Part shown: positions 18,046 through 26,680 of the stretch, piece by piece
How the letters are laid out: each line of letters opens with the position of its first letter
How positions within the stretch are numbered: position 1 is the first letter of the stretch
The notes under the pieces: generated by a model
What the model was told of the DNA's origin: nothing
The model's database searches: none
Seen by the model: only the letters and a program-made list of their open reading frames with translations
Made by a program: the position numbers and the translations under genes
NCBI RefSeq assembly: GCF_038396765.1
Contig: NZ_CP150096.1
Span: forward strand, 6,183,001 to 6,247,000
Reading direction: 5' to 3'
Length of the DNA: 64,000 nucleotides
Origin: Chitinophaga caseinilytica
GTDB taxonomy: Bacteria > Bacteroidota > Bacteroidia > Chitinophagales > Chitinophagaceae

Positions 18046-18833
18046 AGCGCCGCGAGTTGACGGGTGAAGTTTTCGAACGCCTGCGCAGGGTGCTCCGCTT
18101 TCATGAAATGCTCCCCGATGAGGAACCCGCTGAAGCCTGCGTTGCGCAGCTCTACAATGGTTTTCGGATCGTCCATCCCGCTTTCGGCCACTTTCGGGTA
18201 GCTGTCGGGTATCTGTTTGAGGAGCTCCATCGAGCGGTAAATATCCACCTGGAAGGTTTTCAGGTCGCGGTTGTTGATGCCCACGAGATGGGTATGCGGC
18301 GTGATCTTTTCCAGCTGGTCTGCCGTATGCACCTCCAGCAGCACTTCCAGGCCCAGGTTGTGGGCGAATTCCGCGAGGTGCTTTACTTCCGCTTTCGTGA
18401 GGCATTCGGCGATGAGCAGGACCACATCCGCCCCGATCGCTTTGGCTTCCACGATCTGGTATTCGCCGATCACGAAATCTTTCCGCAGGATGGGAATATT
18501 ATTGGCGGCACGCGCCTGCTGCAGATCGTCCATCGAACCGCCGAAAAACTCGGTATCGGTCAGCACGCTCAGTCCGGACGCGCCATTGCGGGCATACGCC
18601 GTGGTCACTTCCACCACCGTAGCGTCGGCATTGATCACGCCCTTCGACGGCGATTTCCGTTTGAACTCGGCGATGATCCCGTTGCGGCCGGGCTGCGTGA
18701 GGAAACTTTTCAGGGAAAGCGCCTCCCGCCCGAACATGGGCAAGCGCTCCAGCTCCTGTACGCTCCTGCCCTTCTCGCGTTCCGCTACTTCTCCGTGCTT
18801 GTGGGCTACGATCTTGTCGAGGATATTTTTCAT
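18042..18833 (-). CDS. trpC: Indole-3-glycerol phosphate synthase
   Basis: A 263-residue TIM barrel closing the indole ring. Motifs: IIAEFKRKSPSKG with the catalytic lysines, SVLTDTEFFGGS, ILRKDFVIGEYQI, LVGINNRDLKTF and VAESGM. The ATG at 18833 overlaps the trpD stop (ATGA). The open frame continues upstream but that part belongs to trpD in another frame. Confidence 0.96.
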   Translation of the reverse strand: MKNILDKIVAHKHGEVAEREKGRSVQELERLPMFGREALSLKSFLTQPGRNGIIAEFKRKSPSKGVINADATVVEVTTAYARNGASGLSVLTDTEFFGGSMDDLQQARAANNIPILRKDFVIGEYQIVEAKAIGADVVLLIAECLTKAEVKHLAEFAHNLGLEVLLEVHTADQLEKITPHTHLVGINNRDLKTFQVDIYRSMELLKQIPDSYPKVAESGMDDPKTIVELRNAGFSGFLIGEHFMKAEHPAQAFENFTRQLAAL

Positions 18834-19819
18834 TGGAGGGAAACGAGTTTTTGGAATGATTTGTATGCTGCGCCCGATTCCAGCGACTCCACCGCCGCCA
18901 GGAAACATTCGTCGTAAGTCGGGTACTTTTCGAGGCAGAACAGGCCCATGGCGGCGTTGGCCATCACCACGGAATGTTGCGCCCAGCTGCCTTCGCCTTT
19001 CAATATCTTCACGAACAGCTTCGCCGCTTCTTCGGTGGAATTGCCGCCGTAAATATCGGCCGCGCTCACTTTCCGCTTGCCCAGCGCCTCCGGCGTCCAG
19101 TCCTGTTCGCCGTTGTTGGTGATGATCCGGGTATCGCCCGTCAGTGAAATTTCGTCGTAACCGTCCATGCTGTGGAGGATGGCAAATTTCTTGTCGGTTT
19201 GCTGGAACAGGTAATTGTACACCCGCGCCATTTCCAGGCTATACACGCCGATCAGCTGGTGTTGCGCGAACGCGGGGTTCACGAGCGGCCCGAGCATGTT
19301 GAAGAACGTCCGCACGCCGAGCTGCCTTCTCACGCCCGCCACGTTTTTCAGGGCCGGGTGGAACAGGGGCGCGTGCAGGAAGCAAATCCCCGCTTCGTCC
19401 ACTTCCTGTTTCAATTTTGACGCGTCGCTCTTGAATTTGTACCCGAGGTTCTCCATCACGTTGGAGGCCCCGCTGATGGAAGACACGCCATAGTTGCCGT
19501 GCTTGGCCACCTTCCCACCCGCGCCGGCCACGATGAAGCAGCTGAGGGTCGAAATGTTGAAGGTGTTTTTACCATCGCCGCCAGTGCCCACGATATCGAG
19601 CACGTCGTGCTCCAGCTGAACGGGCACGCACATCTCGAGCAATGCGTCGCGGAAACCGAGCAGCTCGTCGATGGTGATGCTGCGCATGAGGAACACGGTC
19701 ATGAAAGCCGCCAGTTCGCTTTCGTTGTACACGCCCTTGCCGATGCTGGTGAGGATCTCGCGGGCGCCTTCGCGGGTGAAGGTTTTATGTTCGAATAAAT
19801 AGTTGAGTATTTTTTTCAT
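18830..19819 (-). CDS. trpD: Anthranilate phosphoribosyltransferase
   Basis: A 329-residue enzyme transferring phosphoribosyl from PRPP to anthranilate. The PRPP loop DIVGTGGDGKNTFNIST and the KHGNYGVSS segment are intact, as is RTFFNMLGPLVNP. It is a separate gene, not fused to trpG. It starts 42 bases after trpG ends and overlaps trpC by four bases. Confidence 0.97.
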   Translation of the reverse strand: MKKILNYLFEHKTFTREGAREILTSIGKGVYNESELAAFMTVFLMRSITIDELLGFRDALLEMCVPVQLEHDVLDIVGTGGDGKNTFNISTLSCFIVAGAGGKVAKHGNYGVSSISGASNVMENLGYKFKSDASKLKQEVDEAGICFLHAPLFHPALKNVAGVRRQLGVRTFFNMLGPLVNPAFAQHQLIGVYSLEMARVYNYLFQQTDKKFAILHSMDGYDEISLTGDTRIITNNGEQDWTPEALGKRKVSAADIYGGNSTEEAAKLFVKILKGEGSWAQHSVVMANAAMGLFCLEKYPTYDECFLAAVESLESGAAYKSFQKLVSLQ

Positions 19820-19861
19820 CGGGATGATTTTTAAACGTTGAGCAATGCGGTTGAAGGTGGA

Positions 19862-20431
19862 TCAAAGCCCCAGCCAGTTCCGCAAAATCTGCTCCCCTTG
19901 CGGCGTGAGCACGCTTTCGGGGTGGAATTGCACACCGCTGACGTCGAACTTTTTATGTTGCAGCGCCATGATGTACCCATGCTCGTCGCGGGCCGTGATC
20001 TCCAGTTCGGCCGGCAACGATTTTTCATCCACCACCCAGGAATGATAACGCCCTACTTCCAGCTCGTCGGGCAGGTTTTGAAAGATGCGCCCGCTGCGCG
20101 AAGTCACCGTCACCGGCGTAGCCACGCCATGATACACTTCCGTCAGATTGGTGAGCTTTGCGCCGAAAGCCTCGCCGATGGCCTGCTGGCCAAGACAAAC
20201 ACCGAAGATGGATTTGGTGGGCGCGTATTGCCGGATGAGCGGCAGCAGCAATCCCGCTTCTTCGGGGATTCCAGGGCCGGGCGACAAAATAATACGGTCG
20301 AAGTCGTTCACCTTTTCCAGCGCGATCTCGTCGTTGCGGACAACGGTCACTTTCCCGCCGATGATCTTCTCCACGAGGTGGACGAGATTATACGTGAATG
20401 AATCGTAATTATCGAAAACCAGGATGTTCAT
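19862..20431 (-). CDS. trpG: Anthranilate synthase component II (glutaminase)
   Basis: A 189-residue class I amidotransferase feeding ammonia to TrpE. DNYDSFTYN at the N-terminus, Cys79 in GVCLGQQAIGE, and the C-terminal VQFHPESVLT (His/Glu) are present. It begins one base after trpE ends. A shared role with PabA cannot be excluded. Confidence 0.95.
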   Translation of the reverse strand: MNILVFDNYDSFTYNLVHLVEKIIGGKVTVVRNDEIALEKVNDFDRIILSPGPGIPEEAGLLLPLIRQYAPTKSIFGVCLGQQAIGEAFGAKLTNLTEVYHGVATPVTVTSRSGRIFQNLPDELEVGRYHSWVVDEKSLPAELEITARDEHGYIMALQHKKFDVSGVQFHPESVLTPQGEQILRNWLGL

Positions 20432-20432
20432 G

Positions 20433-21845
20433 TCAAATATTTTGCGCCTTGATGATGGCCTGTTTTAATGCGTTGAGTTTGTTGTTCACTTCCTGCAGTT
20501 CGGAGCTGGCGACGGATTTCGCCACCACGCCGGCACCTGCCTGGTAGTAGAGGGTGTTATTGCGGCTGAGCATGGAGCGGATCATGATGGCGTGGTTGAA
20601 ATCGCCGTTGAAGCCTACGAACCCGACGCAGCCGCCGTAAAAGCCCCGTGCCGTGGGCTCGTAACTATCGATCAGTTCCATGGCCTTGTATTTCGGCGCG
20701 CCAGACAGTGTGCCTGCCGGGAACGTGGCGGCCAGGATATCGAAGGGCACTGCATCCTTGGGCAATTGACCCGTCACTTCGCTCACGAGGTGGATAACGT
20801 GGGAGTAATATTTGATCTGGCGGTAGGTTTCCACTTCCACATCCGTGGCGTGGCGGCTCAGGTCGTTGCGGGCGAGGTCTACCAGCATCACGTGCTCAGC
20901 GTTTTCCTTGGGGTCTTCGAGGAGCTCGGCGGCCAGTTTGGCATCTTGCTCGTCGTTGCCCGTGCGGCGGAAAGTGCCGGCGATGGGGTGGATCACCGCT
21001 TTGCGGTCTTTGATGATGAGCTGCGCTTCCGGCGAAGATCCCATCAGTTTATAATCGCCGTAGTCGAAGTAAAAGAGGTAGGGGGAAGGATTGATGGAGC
21101 GGAGCGCGCGGTACACATTGAACTCGTCTCCGGTAAAGCTCCGCTGGAACCCGCGCGACAATACGATCTGGAAAACGTCTCCGCGGAAGCAGTGCTGGCG
21201 GCCTTTTTCGACCATTTCCATATACTGCTCGTCTGTCTGGTTAGAGGTTTCCTCGCCCTTTGCTGCAAACGAATAGGCGGGAACATCTTTGTTGCGGATG
21301 ATGGATTCCACGAAATCGATCTCGGAATCCTGCCCGTCTACCAGGTTCTCGATCAGCGTCATTTCGTCTTTGAAATGGTTGATGGCGATCACGTACTGGT
21401 AGAAGCGGTACCGCATGAGGGGAATGGTGTTGCCGGCGGCGGGGCGTTTCCGGAAGGCGATCTTCTCGAAAAACTGGACGGAATCATACGTACTGTATCC
21501 GTACAGCCCTTTGCCGAAGGCGACGCCGTTGGCATCTTCCGGGAACTCGAAGCTTTTCAGGAACGCATCCATTTCACGCAGCACTTCGCTGCGGCCGCTG
21601 AGCTTTTTCCGCTCTACGGGCTGGCCGGGGTATTTGAACTCGAACACGTCGGTAGACGTAACTTCAATACCCGCAATGGGCTTGATGCCGATAAAGGAAT
21701 AGCTATTATCTCCGGCGTTGGAATCGGTGCTCTCCAAGAGGATGGAGCCGGGGAACTTGTCGCGGATGCGGAGGTAAATGCCGACGGGGGTGAATACGTC
21801 TGCCAGCATTTGCCTGGATTGTGTTTTTACCTGGATTTTTTTCAT
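20433..21845 (-). CDS. trpE: Anthranilate synthase component I
   Basis: A 470-residue chorismate-using enzyme. The N-terminal LLEST segment (about 36-40) corresponds to the tryptophan feedback-binding motif. The C-terminal catalytic half has QIVLSRGF, SPEAQL, IAGTFRRTG, HVMLVDLARNDL, and FPAGTLSGAPK. It is the first structural gene after the Trp leader and terminator. The ATG at 21845 lies about 30 bases beyond the terminator stem. Confidence 0.96.
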   Translation of the reverse strand: MKKIQVKTQSRQMLADVFTPVGIYLRIRDKFPGSILLESTDSNAGDNSYSFIGIKPIAGIEVTSTDVFEFKYPGQPVERKKLSGRSEVLREMDAFLKSFEFPEDANGVAFGKGLYGYSTYDSVQFFEKIAFRKRPAAGNTIPLMRYRFYQYVIAINHFKDEMTLIENLVDGQDSEIDFVESIIRNKDVPAYSFAAKGEETSNQTDEQYMEMVEKGRQHCFRGDVFQIVLSRGFQRSFTGDEFNVYRALRSINPSPYLFYFDYGDYKLMGSSPEAQLIIKDRKAVIHPIAGTFRRTGNDEQDAKLAAELLEDPKENAEHVMLVDLARNDLSRHATDVEVETYRQIKYYSHVIHLVSEVTGQLPKDAVPFDILAATFPAGTLSGAPKYKAMELIDSYEPTARGFYGGCVGFVGFNGDFNHAIMIRSMLSRNNTLYYQAGAGVVAKSVASSELQEVNNKLNALKQAIIKAQNI

Positions 21846-21871
21846 TCGAGTTTATTTATTCGGATGCGGCC

Positions 21872-21910
21872 AAAAACGAAGAAGGCCCGCTGTGTACAGC
21901 GAGCCTTCTT
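21872..21910 (-). terminator. trp attenuator terminator
   Basis: On the minus strand AAGAAGGCTCGCTG (21910-21897) pairs with CAGCGGGCCTTCTT (21892-21879) around a TACA loop, with one G-U pair. CG and five T follow (21876-21872). Bases 21896-21887 (TACACAGCGG) are exactly complementary to 21951-21942 (CCGCTGTGTA) in the leader, giving a mutually exclusive antiterminator. Confidence 0.88.
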
Positions 21911-21940
21911 TAAAGTATTTGAAATACAAACATGGCACTG

Positions 21941-22000
21941 CTACACAGCGGAGATATCCATTGCGTGCCACCAAAGTTTGTATGTGTTGTTCATTTTCAT
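21941..22000 (-). CDS. trpL: trp operon leader peptide with tandem Trp codons
   Basis: A 19-codon frame, MKMNNTYKLWWHAMDISAV, with TGG TGG at codons 10-11 (21973-21968), between the trp promoter and a strong terminator. Its last codons (GCT GTG TAG) overlap the antiterminator strand 21951-21942. A ribosome stalled at the Trp codons would leave that strand free to pair with the terminator; one reaching the stop would cover it. This is the classical logic of ribosome-mediated attenuation. A second in-frame ATG at 21994 could also be the start. Confidence 0.85.
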   Translation of the reverse strand: MKMNNTYKLWWHAMDISAV

Positions 22001-22008
22001 GATGAAAG

Positions 22009-22040
22009 CAAAGATGGAACGTTTTCCCGAAAAATGCAAA
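22009..22040 (-). promoter_or_regulatory. Internal promoter for the trp segment
   Basis: A minus-strand -33 TTTG (22040-22037) and -7 CATCTTTG (22016-22009, one mismatch to TAnnTTTG) are separated by 20 bases, the spacing expected for Bacteroidota. It lies between the hisB stop and the Trp leader, with the leader ATG only eight bases after the -7 box. Confidence 0.6.
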
Positions 22041-22057
22041 TTTTATTTTGACCATTT

Positions 22058-23188
22058 TTAAAGGACACCTTTTGTGCTGGGAAGCTGCATATTATCGGGG
22101 TTCCGCTTTACCGCCATCTTGATGGCCTTGGCGAACGCCTTGAAGATCGCTTCGATCTTGTGGTGCTCGTTTTCCCCTTCCGCCTTGATGTTCAGGTTGG
22201 CGCGCGCGCCGTCCGTAAAGGATTTGAAGAAGTGGAAGAACATTTCCGTGGGCATCTCCCCTATCTTCTCCCGCTTGAACGCAGCATCCCACACGAGCCA
22301 GTTGCGCCCCCCGAAGTCGATGGCGGCCTGGGCCAGGCAATCGTCCATCGGCAGGCAGAAACCATATCTTTCCATGCCCTTCTTGTCGGCCAGCGCCATG
22401 GCGAAAGCCTCGCCCAGCGCGATGCCGGTATCTTCGATGGTATGATGTTCGTCGATATGCAAATCCCCTTTCGCATGTACTTTCATGTCGATACTGCCGT
22501 GCCGCGCGATCTGGTCGAGCATATGGTCGAAAAAGCCAAGCCCCGTCTGGATATCGGCCTTCCCGGTGCCGTCGAGGTTCAGCTCGATGCGGATGTCGGT
22601 TTCCTTGGTGGCACGAACATGGCTCACCGTCCGCAGCCCGATTTTCAGGAATTCGTAAATCTTCGCCCAGTCGGTGGTTTCGAGGGCTACTACGTCTTTC
22701 AGGTCGGCCCCGTCCACTTCCGCGGCGCCGAGGTTGGCGTCCTGCTTGAGCCAGATGGCCTTCGCACCGAGGTTCTGCGCCAGTTTCACGTCGGTAATGC
22801 GGTCGCCGATCACAAACGAGTTGGCGAGGTCGTATTCCCCGTTGAAATATTGCTGCAGCATCCCGATGCCCGGTTTGCGGGTGGGGAGATTGTCGGCCGG
22901 GAAGCTCCTGTCGATATGTTCCCGCACAAACACGATGCCTTCGCCGGCGAAGGTTTGCATGATATGGTTGTGCGCGGGATGGAAGGTTTCTTCCGGGAAA
23001 CTGTCCGTCCCCATCCCGTCCTGGTTAGACACGAGCACCAGCTCGTAATCCAGTTCGGCGGCGATCTTGCCCAAATATTTGAACACTTTCGGATAGAACA
23101 CCACTTTCTCCAGGCTGTCGATCTGGTAGGTGGGCGGCTGCTCCAGGATCATGGTGCCGTCGCGGTCGATAAAAAGTACGCGTTTCAT
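22058..23188 (-). CDS. hisB: Bifunctional histidinol-phosphatase / imidazoleglycerol-phosphate dehydratase
   Basis: A 376-residue fusion. The N-terminal HAD phosphatase has FIDRDGT (Asp8, Asp10), VSNQDG, and [10 protein letters not shown]. The C-terminal dehydratase (about 190-376) has [28 protein letters not shown], the metal-binding [10 protein letters not shown] and a second His cluster ([14 protein letters not shown]). It starts directly after the hisC stop with no gap and is the last his gene before the trp insertion. Confidence 0.96.
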   Translation of the reverse strand: MKRVLFIDRDGTMILEQPPTYQIDSLEKVVFYPKVFKYLGKIAAELDYELVLVSNQDGMGTDSFPEETFHPAHNHIMQTFAGEGIVFVREHIDRSFPADNLPTRKPGIGMLQQYFNGEYDLANSFVIGDRITDVKLAQNLGAKAIWLKQDANLGAAEVDGADLKDVVALETTDWAKIYEFLKIGLRTVSHVRATKETDIRIELNLDGTGKADIQTGLGFFDHMLDQIARHGSIDMKVHAKGDLHIDEHHTIEDTGIALGEAFAMALADKKGMERYGFCLPMDDCLAQAAIDFGGRNWLVWDAAFKREKIGEMPTEMFFHFFKSFTDGARANLNIKAEGENEHHKIEAIFKAFAKAIKMAVKRNPDNMQLPSTKGVL

Positions 23189-24238
23189 TTAACTGGCGAT
23201 ATTTTGAAGGGCCTGCAATAAGGTTACGTTTTCTTCGGGTGTGCCGATGGTGATGCGCAGGCATCCGGCGCATAGCTCCACTTTGGAACGGTCGCGGACG
23301 ATGATGCCCTGGTTGGTGAGGATGCTGTAAATCCCTTTGGCGTCGATCGTTTTCACGAGCAGGAAATTCGCGTCGCTGGGGTAAACTTTCTCTACGATAG
23401 ACAACTTCGCCAGTTCCCCCGTCAGCTTTTCCCTTTCTTCCACCGTTTCCTTGATCCACGCATTTACCTGCTCCACGTTGCCGAGCGCCTCGAGCGCCAG
23501 CTCCTGCGAAGCCTGGTTGATGTTGTACGGCGGTTTGATTTTATTGAAGATATTGATGATATCCTCGCTGGCGAACGCCATCCCCATGCGCAACGCGGCC
23601 AGGCCCCAGGCCTTCGACAGCGTTTGCAGCACCACCAGGTTCGGATATTCGGTCAGTTCCTGGATGAAGGATTTGTGCCGGCTGAAATTGATGTACGCCT
23701 CATCCACCACCACGATCCCTTCGAAATTATTCAGGATCATTTCGATCGCTTCCTTATCGATCGCATTGGCCGTAGGGTTGTTGGGCGAACAGATGAAAAT
23801 GAGTTTGGTATTTTCGTCGATGGCCGATTCGATCGCCTCCAGGTCCAGCTGAAAATCTTCCGTGAGCGGGGCTTTGCGGATTTCGATATCGTTGATGTTG
23901 GCAGACACTTCGTACATGCCGTACGTGGGCGGGCACAGCACCACGTTGTCTACACCCGGCCGGCAGAACGCGCGGTACAGGATATCGATCGCCTCATCGG
24001 ACCCGTTGCCGAGGAAAATATTCTGGGGTGGAACGCCTTTGATATCCGCGAGGCGGTATTTCACCTTCCATTGCAGCGGATCGGGATAGCGGTGATAGTT
24101 GGTAGGAAGCGGGGACCCGAAACTGTTCTCGTTGGCGTCGAGATACACGGAGGCTTCGCCTTTGAACTCGTCGCGGGCGGAGGAGTACGGCGTGAGCCGT
24201 TTGATATTGTCTCTTAAAAGTGAATTCAGGTCGAACAT
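23189..24238 (-). CDS. hisC: Histidinol-phosphate aminotransferase
   Basis: A 349-residue class I/II aminotransferase. ANENSFGSP near the start, GNGSDEAIDIL, CSPNNPTAN, VVDEAY and the PLP-lysine motif TLSKAWGLAALRMG are present, with RITIGTPEEN at the C-terminus. The ATG at 24238 (MFDLNSLLRDNI) was preferred over an earlier in-frame codon because it lies seven bases after hisD ends and matches family length. Confidence 0.95.
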   Translation of the reverse strand: MFDLNSLLRDNIKRLTPYSSARDEFKGEASVYLDANENSFGSPLPTNYHRYPDPLQWKVKYRLADIKGVPPQNIFLGNGSDEAIDILYRAFCRPGVDNVVLCPPTYGMYEVSANINDIEIRKAPLTEDFQLDLEAIESAIDENTKLIFICSPNNPTANAIDKEAIEMILNNFEGIVVVDEAYINFSRHKSFIQELTEYPNLVVLQTLSKAWGLAALRMGMAFASEDIINIFNKIKPPYNINQASQELALEALGNVEQVNAWIKETVEEREKLTGELAKLSIVEKVYPSDANFLLVKTIDAKGIYSILTNQGIIVRDRSKVELCAGCLRITIGTPEENVTLLQALQNIAS

Positions 24239-24245
24239 GGTCGTA

Positions 24246-25547
24246 TTACTTGAAAGATGAATCGTTTTGAATATACCGCACCCGGATGGAAACGGCCTGT
24301 TTGTGCGCATCGAGCCCTTCCGCTTCTGCCATGGCTTCGATGGCCGGGGCGATGGTTTGTAAACCTGCTGCGGTCAACCGCTGGAAGGTGATCTTTTTCA
24401 CGAAGCTGTCTACACTTACGCCGCTGTACGCCGTGGCATAGCCGTTGGTGGGCAGGGTGTGATTGGTGCCCGAGGCATAATCGCCCGCGGATTCGGGGGA
24501 ATAGTTGCCCAGGAACACGGAGCCGGCGTTCACGACCCTCGTGGCGAGGGCTTCGTCGTTTTCGCAGGCCATGATCAGGTGCTCGGGCGCGTAATCGTTG
24601 AGCATGTCCATGGCCTCGTCGCGGTCGCGCACCAGTACCAGCTTGCTGTTATCCAGCGCTTTTGCGGCGAGGTCGCGGCGCGGGAGTTTTTCCAGCTGTG
24701 CTTTAACTTCCGCTTCCACGGCCGAAATCACCGCTTCGGAAGTAGTCACCAGCAACACCTGGCTGTCTGCCCCGTGCTCTGCCTGCGACAGCAGATCCGC
24801 CGCCACAAAGGCTGGCACGCAGGCGTCGTCTGCAAAAACCGCCACTTCCGAAGGCCCGGCCGGCATATCGATGGCCGTACCCGCGGCATTGACGAGCTGT
24901 TTGGCGCAGGTCACGTACTGGTTGCCCGGCCCGAAGATCTTATAGACTTTCGGAACGGTTTCCGTGCCGTAGGCCATAGCGCCGATGGCCTGTACACCGC
25001 CCACGGAAAACACCTGTTTGATGCCCGTGAACCTTGCAGCCCAGAGCACCGCAGGGTGGATAACGCCGTCTTTACCCGGAGGCGTGCAGAGCACTATTTC
25101 GCTGCAACCCGCCAGCCGCGCGGGAATAGCGAGCATGAGGATGGTGGAGAACAATGGCGCGGTGCCGCCGGGAATATACAGCCCTACCTTCTCGATGCCG
25201 ACCGGTTTGCGCCAGCATTGCACGCCGGGCATGGTTTCGATGACGGTTACGTCTTCGATCTGCGCGCGGTGGAATGCTTCGATGTTGGCGGCGGCGGTGC
25301 GGATGGCGTTTTTCAGGTCTTCGCCGAGGAGTTTGTCGGCGATCTCGAACGCTTCCGCCGGCACGGCGATGCTGGTGAGGGGAACTTTATCGAATTGAAG
25401 GGTGTATCGGCGAAGGGCTTCGTCGCCATACTTTTTAACGTCTGCCAGCACGGCGGAAACGGTGGCTTCCAGCTGGGAGTTGTCGAGCACGGGCCTTTGC
25501 AGGAGCGTGTTCCAGGTATTTTTTTCCGGGTAGCGGATGATTTGCAT
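24246..25547 (-). CDS. hisD: Histidinol dehydrogenase
   Basis: A 433-residue zinc enzyme oxidising histidinol to histidine in two NAD-dependent steps. Motifs: YIPGGTAPLFSTILM, CTPPGKDG, VGGVQAIGAMAYGT, FGPGNQYV, DMPAGPSEVAV and LSQAEHG, plus C-terminal GTNHTLPT. The ATG at 25547 (MQIIRYPEK) gives normal length; the upstream extension overlaps hisG and is not supported. Confidence 0.96.
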   Translation of the reverse strand: MQIIRYPEKNTWNTLLQRPVLDNSQLEATVSAVLADVKKYGDEALRRYTLQFDKVPLTSIAVPAEAFEIADKLLGEDLKNAIRTAAANIEAFHRAQIEDVTVIETMPGVQCWRKPVGIEKVGLYIPGGTAPLFSTILMLAIPARLAGCSEIVLCTPPGKDGVIHPAVLWAARFTGIKQVFSVGGVQAIGAMAYGTETVPKVYKIFGPGNQYVTCAKQLVNAAGTAIDMPAGPSEVAVFADDACVPAFVAADLLSQAEHGADSQVLLVTTSEAVISAVEAEVKAQLEKLPRRDLAAKALDNSKLVLVRDRDEAMDMLNDYAPEHLIMACENDEALATRVVNAGSVFLGNYSPESAGDYASGTNHTLPTNGYATAYSGVSVDSFVKKITFQRLTAAGLQTIAPAIEAMAEAEGLDAHKQAVSIRVRYIQNDSSFK

Positions 25548-25558
25548 GACAGGCGTTT

Positions 25559-26413
25559 TTAGATGACCATTTTCTCGATGGGAACGACGAGGATGCCCTG
25601 TGCGCCGGCGGCTTTGAGGCTTTCGATGATATCCCAGAAATCGTTTTCGTTCAGTACGGAGTGAACGCTGCTCCATCCGGCTTCGGCGAGCGGCAGCACG
25701 GTGGGGCTCTTCATGCCCGGGAGCAGGCCGATGATCTCGGGCAGCTTGTCGTTGGGCGCGTTCAGCAGTACATATTTGGTATTCTTGGCCTTCTTCACCG
25801 CCTGGATGCGGAATACCAGCTTGGCGAGCAGCATTTTCTGCTCGGCGGTCAGCTTGCTGTTGGCTACCAGTACGGCTTCCGAGCGAAGCACGGTTTCCAC
25901 TTCCTTGAGCCCGTTCATGAACAGGGTGGAGCCGCTGCTGACGAGGTCGCAGATGGCTTCGGCCAGCCCGATGCCCGGGGCGATTTCCACGGAGCCGCTG
26001 ATCTCGTGGATCTCGGCCTGGATGCCTGCTTTCTTCAGAAAATCATTCACGATCACGGGGTAACTGGTGGCGATGCGCTTGCCATGCAGATCCTGCACGG
26101 TAGCATATTCCATCGATTTGGGCACGGCCATCGCCAGCCGGCACTTCCCGAAACCGAGTTTCTCTACGGTTTCGAGGGGATAGCCCTTTTCCAGCACCAC
26201 ATTCTCTCCCACGATCCCCAGGTCGGCCACGCCGTCTTCCACGTACTGCGGAATATCGTCGTCGCGCAGGAAGAACACTTCCAGCGGGAAATTCGTGGCC
26301 TCTGTCTTGAGTTTGTTCACGCCGTTATTGATGTCTATCCCGCATTCTTTCAGCAGTTTGATAGAGTCTTCGTGGAGGCGTCCTGATTTCTGAATGGCAA
26401 TTCGCAGTTTCAT
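25559..26413 (-). CDS. hisG: ATP phosphoribosyltransferase, long form
   Basis: A 284-residue protein catalysing the first committed step (PRPP + ATP). KLRIAIQKSGRLHEDS at the N-terminus, DLGIVGENV, ISGSVEIAPGIGLAEAICDLVSSGST (PRPP loop) and a C-terminal regulatory ACT-like domain are present, so it should be feedback-inhibited without HisZ. The start at 26413 follows the attenuator; the longer open frame would run through the terminator hairpin. Confidence 0.95.
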   Translation of the reverse strand: MKLRIAIQKSGRLHEDSIKLLKECGIDINNGVNKLKTEATNFPLEVFFLRDDDIPQYVEDGVADLGIVGENVVLEKGYPLETVEKLGFGKCRLAMAVPKSMEYATVQDLHGKRIATSYPVIVNDFLKKAGIQAEIHEISGSVEIAPGIGLAEAICDLVSSGSTLFMNGLKEVETVLRSEAVLVANSKLTAEQKMLLAKLVFRIQAVKKAKNTKYVLLNAPNDKLPEIIGLLPGMKSPTVLPLAEAGWSSVHSVLNENDFWDIIESLKAAGAQGILVVPIEKMVI

Positions 26414-26432
26414 GATGATTCCTGTTTGAAAC

Positions 26433-26464
26433 AAAAAAGGCTTACCGGGAATCGGTAAGCCTTT
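26433..26464 (-). terminator. his attenuator terminator
   Basis: On the minus strand AAAGGCTTACCG (26464-26453), loop ATTCC, CGGTAAGCCTTT (26447-26436), then more T. A copy of the 3' arm (CGGTAAGC) occurs in the leader at 26512-26505 and could pair with the 5' arm, giving an antiterminator. Confidence 0.87.
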
Positions 26465-26490
26465 CATGGTGAATATCTGTTTGCGTACAA

Positions 26491-26556
26491 TTACAGCATC
26501 CCCTGCTTACCGGTTTGGCAAGTATGATGATGATGCGTATGTACGTTAATGTTCAT
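26491..26556 (-). CDS. hisL: his operon leader peptide rich in histidine
   Basis: A 21-residue frame starting MNINVHTHHHHT: five His codons in six positions (CAT at codons 6 and 8-11, 26541-26524). It starts about 20 bases after a consensus -7 box and is followed by a terminator before hisG. Codons 15-18 (ACC GGT AAG C, 26514-26505) contain the antiterminator strand. Ribosome stalling on the His run for lack of charged tRNA-His would favour readthrough into hisG. Confidence 0.87.
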   Translation of the reverse strand: MNINVHTHHHHTCQTGKQGML

Positions 26557-26576
26557 GAGTATTTCTAAGTCGAGTG

Positions 26577-26606
26577 CAAAGGTAGGAAGTAATTCCAGAT
26601 TTCAAA
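26577..26606 (-). promoter_or_regulatory. his operon promoter
   Basis: A minus-strand -7 TACCTTTG (26584-26577), perfect to TAnnTTTG, with a TTTG -33 element at 26606-26603, 18 bases apart. Transcription would start near 26570, just ahead of the His leader ATG at 26556. Confidence 0.65.
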
Positions 26607-26680
26607 CCATTCCGCCATTTTTTTGATAAAATCTCTTCCACATACTTGTTTGATGGAAATTTTCTAACAACCGGGCAATT

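Noticed and set aside
18046..18405. N-terminal extension of TrpF
   Set aside because: It overlaps trpC in another frame; the [10 protein letters not shown] start and ATGA overlap are typical.
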